From: Candidatus Omnitrophota bacterium
GTDB lineage: Bacteria > Omnitrophota > Gorgyraeia > Zapsychrales > Fredricksoniimonadaceae
Direction: 5' to 3'
NCBI GenBank assembly: GCA_903901225.1
Contig: CAIUQE010000006.1
Location: forward strand, 79,369 to 115,485
Length of the DNA stretch: 36,117 nucleotides
Made by a program: the position numbers and the translations under genes. A model generated the notes under the pieces. The model did no database searches and was not told where the DNA came from. It worked only from the letters and a program-made list of their open reading frames with translations. Shown here in pieces: positions 25,781 through 36,117 of the stretch. The stretch's first letter is position 1, and the number at the start of each line of letters is the position of its first letter.

Positions 25781-25798
25781 TTCAGATAATGATCTGAA
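25781..25798 (-). other. Hairpin between fusA stop and tuf ribosome-binding site
   Basis: Perfect 7-bp inverted repeat TTCAGAT / ATCTGAA with a 4-base loop (CATT) begins directly after the fusA TAA and ends just before AAAGGGAGG, the tuf ribosome-binding site. The A+T-rich stem is of moderate stability and no T-run follows. It could set the fusA/tuf ratio or act as a processing site. Confidence 0.5.
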
Positions 25799-27907
25799 TT
25801 ATTTCTTCCTGCTGTTTAAATATTCCTGACGCGCCCCGACGATCTTCTCGGCGACATTATTTGGAACCTGGGCGTAATATGAAGGCTCCATCGAGAAGCT
25901 CGCGCGTCCCTGCGTGAGCGAGCGAAGGGCATTCGCGTAATTGAACATCTCCGCGAGAGGGACATCAGCGCGGGTCATCTTGACATTACCGATACTTCCC
26001 AGTTCCGTGATCTTCGCGCGGCGCGTGTTAAGATCGCCGATGACCGAACCCATGAACTCTTCGGGACAGGCCACTTCAACGGCCATGATCGGTTCCTGGA
26101 ACGCCGAACCACCCTTGGCCAGGGCTTCCCTGAGGGCGATCTTCGCGGCCAGTTGGAACGCGATGTCACTTGAGTCGACATCGTGATAAGAACCATCTAT
26201 CAAAGTAACAATGATATCCGTAACTGGATACCCTGCCAGGACACCGTTCAGCGACTGCGCCTTGATCCCGGCTTCAATAGATTTAATGAACTCGCGCGGG
26301 ATAACGCCGCCCACGATCTTGTCAACAAACTTCACGCCCGTGCCGCGCTCCGCGGGCGCCGCGTCGATGACGACGTGCCCGTACTGACCGCGACCGCCAG
26401 ACTGCGAAATAAATTTTCCAACAACGTCTTCAACCTTGCGCGTGATCGCTTCTTTGTAGGCGACCTGCGGACGGCCAATATTGGCCTCAAGGCCATGTTC
26501 CCGCTTCATGCGGTCGATCACGATCTCGAGGTGCAGCTCACCCATCCCCGAAATGATGGTTTGCGAAGTCTCCTGGTCATACTCAACGCGCAGGGAAGGA
26601 TCTTCGTCAAGAAACTTGCGGAGGATCATCCCGAGCTTGTCCTGGTCAGCCTTGGTCTTGGGTTCAAGCGCCATCGAAACGACCGGCTCGGGAACCTTCA
26701 TGCCCTCCAGGACCGCGGGCTTGCTATCGTGGCAAAGTGTATCACCATTCTTGGTTTCTTTCAAGCCGACAACAGCAATGATCTCACCAGCGCCGGCTTT
26801 CGCGATGATCTCCTGCTTGTTCGCGTGCATCAACAGGAGCTTGGAAACGCGCTCTCTCTTGTCACGGGATGAATTGAACAGGGTTTCGCCAGACGTCAGA
26901 ACACCGGAATAAATACGCGTATAAAAAAGTTTCCCGACATACGGATCAGAGGCTACCTTAAAAACAAGGGCGGCCAGAGGCTCACTGTCAGAGGGCTTGA
27001 GATAAAAAATGTCTTCTTTGTTGTCCGGATTATAGGCTTTGACCGGAGGAACATCGAGGGGTGAGGGAAGAAAATCAACGACCGCGTCAAGGACAAGCTG
27101 AACACCGCGATTACGCAGCGCCGTACCGGCAAGGACCGGAAGGAACTTTGCCTTGAGGACGCCGCGGCGGATACCTGCCTTGAGTTCATCAGGCGTCACG
27201 GGTTCCTCGTTCAAATATTTTTCCATGATGGCGTCATCGGCCTCGCCCACCTTCTCAACCAGGATGTGATGCATTTCATCGGCCTTGGCCTTAAGGTGCG
27301 CGGGAATATCCGAAACGATCATTTTCAACCCGTCCGCGTCCTCATAGGTGATGTACTTCATGCTCACCACGTCAACAACACCCTTGAACTGATCTTCGTG
27401 CGCATCCGGAAAATTGATCGCCGCCGCGTTAGCTCCCAGGCGTTCATGGGTCTGTTTGAGAACACGATAAAAATCAGCGCCCAGGCGGTCGACTTTGTTA
27501 ATGAACGCGACCCGCGGGACACGATAGCGGTCCGCCTGACGCCAAACGGTCTCAGTCTGCGACTGGACACCGCTGGTGGCACATAATACAATGACCGCGC
27601 CGTCGAGAACCTTGAGCGAACGCTCAACCTCGATCGTAAAATCCACGTGGCCGGGAGTGTCAATGATGTTAACCTTGTGATTCTTCCAGTACGTAGTGGT
27701 ATTGGCCGCGACGATAGTAATGCCGCGCTCCTTCTCCTGCTCCATGTAATCCATCTGCGTGTTGCCCTCGTCAACAGAGCCAAGCTTATGGATCATGCCG
27801 GTATAATAAAGGATACGCTCCGTCGTGGTAGTCTTACCCGCGTCGATATGCGCAATAATACCAATATTTCTTACTCTCTCTAAAGGAATCTGCTCGCTAA
27901 CTGCCAT
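25799..27907 (-). CDS. fusA: Elongation factor G
   Basis: 702 residues, five-domain translocase GTPase. G motifs are AHIDAGKT (19-26), DTPGH (83-87) and NKVD (137-140). Switch I has [10 protein letters not shown]. Domain IV contains the [12 protein letters not shown] segment, and the C-terminus has the domain [21 protein letters not shown]. It drives tRNA-mRNA translocation and, with RRF, ribosome recycling. It follows rpsG by 25 bases and precedes tuf by 34, the standard str order. Confidence 0.98.
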   Translation of the reverse strand: MAVSEQIPLERVRNIGIIAHIDAGKTTTTERILYYTGMIHKLGSVDEGNTQMDYMEQEKERGITIVAANTTTYWKNHKVNIIDTPGHVDFTIEVERSLKVLDGAVIVLCATSGVQSQTETVWRQADRYRVPRVAFINKVDRLGADFYRVLKQTHERLGANAAAINFPDAHEDQFKGVVDVVSMKYITYEDADGLKMIVSDIPAHLKAKADEMHHILVEKVGEADDAIMEKYLNEEPVTPDELKAGIRRGVLKAKFLPVLAGTALRNRGVQLVLDAVVDFLPSPLDVPPVKAYNPDNKEDIFYLKPSDSEPLAALVFKVASDPYVGKLFYTRIYSGVLTSGETLFNSSRDKRERVSKLLLMHANKQEIIAKAGAGEIIAVVGLKETKNGDTLCHDSKPAVLEGMKVPEPVVSMALEPKTKADQDKLGMILRKFLDEDPSLRVEYDQETSQTIISGMGELHLEIVIDRMKREHGLEANIGRPQVAYKEAITRKVEDVVGKFISQSGGRGQYGHVVIDAAPAERGTGVKFVDKIVGGVIPREFIKSIEAGIKAQSLNGVLAGYPVTDIIVTLIDGSYHDVDSSDIAFQLAAKIALREALAKGGSAFQEPIMAVEVACPEEFMGSVIGDLNTRRAKITELGSIGNVKMTRADVPLAEMFNYANALRSLTQGRASFSMEPSYYAQVPNNVAEKIVGARQEYLNSRKK

Positions 27908-27932
27908 TGAATATATTACCTGTTATTTACGA

Positions 27933-28403
27933 TTACCATCTGAAATGACTGAAAGCCTTGTTCGCTTCCGCCATTTTGTGCGTCTCATCGCGCTTTTTGA
28001 TCGCAGCGCCTTCCTGCTTATAGGCCGCAACCAATTCGTCGGCGAGTTTCTGAACCATCGATTTGCCCTTCTTCTTGCGGGCGAAGTCGCGGATCCAGCG
28101 CAGAGCGAGGGATGTTCCACGGGCAGGCGCCACATCGATCGGGACCTGATAGGTCGCGCCACCAACGCGGCGTGCTTTAAGTTCGACACGCGGACGGACA
28201 TTGTCGACGGCTTTGCCAAAGGCTTTTAAAACCGGCTCTTCTGTCACTTTTTCAGCGAGGATGGCCAGGGCACCGTACACAATACCTTCCGCAACAGTTT
28301 TCTTACCGGACTCCATAATAACATTCATGAAACGTGAAACGAGTTCACTGCTATATTTGGGGTCTCCGAGAACCTCTCTTTTTTCAGCGCGACGTCTTCT
28401 CAT
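27933..28403 (-). CDS. rpsG: 30S ribosomal protein S7
   Basis: 156 residues, family length. MRRRRAEKREVLGDPKYSS, then KKTVAEGIVYGAL, NVRPRVELKARRVGGATYQV and the C-terminal MAEANKAFSHFRW are canonical. S7 nucleates the 3' major domain of 16S rRNA and represses the str operon in E. coli through the rpsL-rpsG spacer; here that spacer is only 2 bases, so the E. coli type of control is unlikely. Confidence 0.98.
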   Translation of the reverse strand: MRRRRAEKREVLGDPKYSSELVSRFMNVIMESGKKTVAEGIVYGALAILAEKVTEEPVLKAFGKAVDNVRPRVELKARRVGGATYQVPIDVAPARGTSLALRWIRDFARKKKGKSMVQKLADELVAAYKQEGAAIKKRDETHKMAEANKAFSHFRW

Positions 28404-28721
28404 GATTACGACTTCTCTCTCTTTGTACCGTACTTGGAACGGGATTTCTTCCTCTTGGCGACACCCGCTGTATCCAGCGTTCCACGGACCATGTGATAAC
28501 GAACGCCCGGGAGATCTTTGACGCGCCCACCGCGGACCAGCACGATCGAGTGCTCTTGAAGATTATGGCCTTCGCCGGGAATATAAGAAGTGACCTCAAC
28601 CTTGTTCGAAAGCCTCACGCGCGCGATCTTGCGCAAAGCTGAGTTGGGCTTCTTCGGGGTCATCGTCTTGACCTGCAAACACACACCGCGTTTTTGCGGG
28701 CAGGAGTCCAGCGCGGGCGAC

Positions 28722-32839
<4,118 letters not shown>

Positions 32840-32843
<4 letters not shown>

Positions 32844-35800
32844 TCCTTCTTCTCACCCTCTTCAGTAGCGCCTTCGGCTCTCTCAAGGCGAATATCCAGG
32901 CACAAACCCTGCAACTCCTTCACCAGAACGTTGAACGATTCAGGAGTCCCCGGGGCTAATTTATGTTCACCCTTGACGATCGCCTCATAGATACGGCTGC
33001 GGCCAAGGACATCATCTGACTTGACGGTAAGCATTTCCTGGAGCGTGTACGCCGCGCCGTAAGCCTCAAGCGCCCACACTTCCATTTCACCGAAACGCTG
33101 ACCTCCGAAATGGGCTTTGCCGCCCAAAGGCTGCTGCGTCACAAGAGAATACGGCCCGATGGAACGGGCGTGTATCTTCTCATCGACCAGGTGGTTGAGC
33201 TTGATCATGTAAATATAGCCCACCGTGATCTTCTGGTCGAAAGGCTGCCCCGTAAAACCATCGAGAACAACGGTCTTGCCATCCTCGGGGAGCTTAGCTT
33301 CCCTGAGAAGGCCGCGAATATCATCTTCGGTCGCGCCGTTAAAAACAGGGGATTCGATATGCAGACCCAAAGCCTGGGCCGCCCACCCCAGATGCATCTC
33401 CAATAACTGCCCGACGTTCATCCGTGAAGGAAAGCCCAGAGGATTCAACACAATATCAACCGGCTTGCCGTTCTCCAGGAAAGGCATATCTTCCTCGGGC
33501 AGGATACGTGAAACAACACCCTTGTTACCGTGGCGCCCGGCCATCTTGTCGCCCACGGAAAGCTTGCGCTTGGTGGCGACATAAACAACGACGCGCTTTA
33601 AGACGCCGGCGGGAAGCTCATCGCCCTTCTTGACCCGGTCGACTTCACGGAGCTCCTCTTCCTGCAGCTCGTTGACCCTGTCGTTATAAAGAGCGATAAC
33701 CTCACGGCCTTCGCTGTCCATTTTAAGGTCCTTGGCACCCAGGAGGCTGACCTTTTTTTCATCGAGCCCCAGGATGTCGGAAAGTTTTTTGTTCTTTTCA
33801 TTGGCCGCGAATTCAAGCTCCTGCACGTAATATTCGCGGATCTTTTCGACTTCAGCAGCTTCCTTTATCTTGTCGGCCTTGGTCTTGCGCCCGCGCTCAT
33901 TGCGCGGGAACACCTCGACATTGACAATGACGCCCATGATCCCGGGCGAAAGCGTGAGCGATGTGTCGCGAAAATCCACCATGCTTTCACCGAATATCGC
34001 GCGTAGGAGTCTCTCCTCGTGGGACAATTCCTTCTCACTCTTCGGCGTAACTTTACCGACGAGAATATCGCCGGCCTTGACCTCGGCACCCACGCGGACG
34101 ATACCGTCCGGCGTCAGGTCCTTAAGGGCATCTTCACCGACGTTGGGAATATCACGCGTGACTTCCTCGTTCCCGAGGCGCGTCTCGCGGCATTCGCATT
34201 CAAAACGTTCGATATGGATCGAAGTGAATTTGTCCTCGCGCACCGCGCGTTCGTTGATCAGGATCGCGTCCTCGAAGTTATACCCGCGCCAGGGCATGAA
34301 AGCCACAAGCACGTTACGCCCGAGAGCGATGCGGCCTTCCTTGGTCGCCACGCCGTCCGCGATAGTCTGGCCCTTCTCCACCTTGTCACCGAGCTTGACC
34401 AACGGCGTCTGGTGAACACAGGTGTTGGCGTTGGAACGCTGGTAAATTTTCAAAGGATAAACATTATCCGCGCCGATAACGATCTCGCGCGCGTCGATCT
34501 TGGTGACCGTCCCCGCCTGCTGGGCGATAACGACGGCGCCGGAATCGCGCGCCACCTTCTCTTCCATACCGGTTCCGACGAACGGGACTTCGGTGATCAT
34601 CAACGGCACAGCCTGCCGTTGCATGTTGGAACCCATCAAAGCGCGGTTGGCGTCATCATGCTCCAGGAACGGTATCATGGAGGTGGCCACCGAAACCAAC
34701 TGCTTCGGCGACACATCCATTAATTCAACTTCCTGGGGAGATGTCTTGGGAAAATCGGTCTTATAACGGCACGCGACTTCCTTGGCGCTGATCGTGCCGT
34801 CCTTCTCAACAGGCGTATTGGCCTGGGCGATATATTTGTTCTGGTCAATATCCGCCGTCAGGTATTCAACCTTGCGGGTGACCTTGCCGTTCTCAACCTT
34901 GCGGTACGGGGTCTCGATGAAACCGAGGTCATTGACGCGCGCGCAGGTCGTTAATGACGAGATCAGGCCGATGTTCGGGCCTTCGGGCGTTTCGATCGGG
35001 CACACGCGACCATAATGCGTCGGGTGGACGTCGCGCACTTCGAATCCCGCGCGCTCGCGGGAAAGACCGCCGGGACCCAACGCTGACAAACGGCGCTTAT
35101 GCGTCATTTCAGCGATAGGATTCACCTGGTCCGCGAACTGCGATAGCTGGCTGCGCGCGAAAAAGTCCTGGATCTGGTTCGAAAAAAGGCGCGAATTGAT
35201 CAAATGATGCGCCGTCAGGTTCTCGTAGTTGCTCATCACGACCAAACGTTCCTTGATGGAACGTTCCAGGCGCGCCAGGCCGATGCGGACCTGGTTCTGG
35301 ATAAGTTCTCCCACCGATTTGATGCGGCGGTTGCCAAGGTGGTCGATATCATCAGTCTCGCCCCTGCCCTCGCGCAGCTCGAACAGATACTTCATGACCG
35401 ACACGACCGTCGTTATATCGAGTACGCGGTTATCGAGCGGAAGGTTCAGCTTGAGCTTGCGGTTGACAATATGACGCCCGACCTTGGAAAGGTCATAGCG
35501 TTTGGGATCGAAGAACAGGCGATAAAAAAGCGCTTCCGCCACTTCAACCGTCGCGGGTTCCGTGGGGCGCATTTTACGGTAAAAATCCAAAAGCGCGTCT
35601 TCCTTGGACTCAGTGTGATCTTTTTCAAGGGTCGGCGCGAGCTTTTCAAACTCGGTGCCCAGGACCTGCTGCATGTCCTCGCGGGTCGTGAGGCCCATGA
35701 TACGCAGGATCTGGCTGGCCGGAAAATTACGGCGGCGGTCTATGTAGGCCAAAAGGACATCGTTGAGATCATACTTGACCTCGAACCACGCTCCGCGTGA

Positions 35801-36115
35801 AGGGATAACACGGCCATAATAGATCGTCTTACCCGTGGGATGGAGCTCGGCCTCGAAGGAAACACCCGGCGGACGCTGGATCTGGGAAACGACGACACGC
35901 TCATCACCGTTAATGATGAAGGTGCCCGTATCCGTCATCAGAGGAAAATCGCCGAAGTAAACTTCCTGTTCCTTGATGTCAACAGGCGTGATCAGGCGGA
36001 GTTTCACCTTGAGCGGAGCGGCATAGGTCATGCCGCGGCGCTGGCACTCCTGACGAGAGTACTTTTCCTTGCCCAGAGAATAACTGATGTACTCCAGGCG
36101 GATCTGCCCGTCATA
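32840..36115 (-). CDS. rpoB: RNA polymerase subunit beta, N-terminus cut by the window
   Basis: 1091 visible residues; the frame is open to the window edge ([20 protein letters not shown]), so roughly 60-80 N-terminal residues are missing by comparison with E. coli. Visible motifs include [19 protein letters not shown], the rifampicin region [20 protein letters not shown] (around 35078-35152), [35 protein letters not shown] and [13 protein letters not shown]. It forms the core polymerase with RpoC and RpoA. The stop overlaps rpoC by 4 bases. An in-frame ATG at 36031 is internal, not the start. Confidence 0.98.
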
Positions 36116-36117
36116 GC

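Overview
The window is a single co-directional block of 49 protein genes, all on the minus strand, so the biological order runs from the right edge to the left. It is mostly core bacterial housekeeping: rpoB and rpoC, the str, S10, spc and alpha ribosomal-protein operons joined without an interruption, then a short string of metabolic and envelope genes. No tRNA, rRNA, CRISPR array, insertion sequence or phage gene was seen, and no non-coding stretch exceeds about 110 bases. Base composition is roughly 50-55% G+C by eye.

Region 1 (36117 to 9281) reads rpoB (5' end cut by the window), rpoC, rpsL, rpsG, fusA, tuf, rpsJ, rplC, rplD, rplW, rplB, rpsS, rplV, rpsC, rplP, rpmC, rpsQ, rplN, rplX, rplE, rpsN, rpsH, rplF, rplR, rpsE, rplO, secY, adk, map, infA, rpmJ, rpsM, rpsK, rpsD, rpoA, rplQ. 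Most genes are 0-25 bases apart or overlap. rpmD (L30) is missing between rpsE and rplO. rpoC and rpsL overlap by 59 bases. Several ribosomal proteins carry Lys/Ala-rich or low-complexity tails.

Region 2 (9278 to 5866) holds a class I aminotransferase, PilT and isocitrate dehydrogenase directly behind rplQ (gaps 2, 7 and 24 bases), closed by a convincing intrinsic terminator at 5866-5898. Region 3 (5845 to 1642) begins with lipB, which overlaps a gene for a free-standing lipoyl domain, followed by an MGDG-synthase-like glycosyltransferase, an LpxL/HtrB-like acyltransferase, a family 2 glycosyltransferase and a TonB-like protein, several of them overlapping. Region 4 (1587 to 1) holds a DUF1844 protein with an unusual Cys/His-rich N-terminus, a Trm112-like zinc ribbon, AroQ, and the start of an aminopeptidase P-type protein that runs off the window.

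The organism is a bacterium, probably with an outer membrane (TonB-like protein, LpxL-like acyltransferase) and possibly type IV pili (PilT). The gene content recalls uncultured diderm lineages such as Omnitrophota or other relatives of the PVC group. That placement is inference from general resemblance, with no database comparison. I did not find a clear new molecular system. The best leads are the lipB/free-standing-lipoyl pair leading an envelope-lipid cluster, the long rpoC/rpsL overlap, the terminator abutting lipB, the Cys/His-rich DUF1844 extension, and hairpins that directly follow several stop codons.
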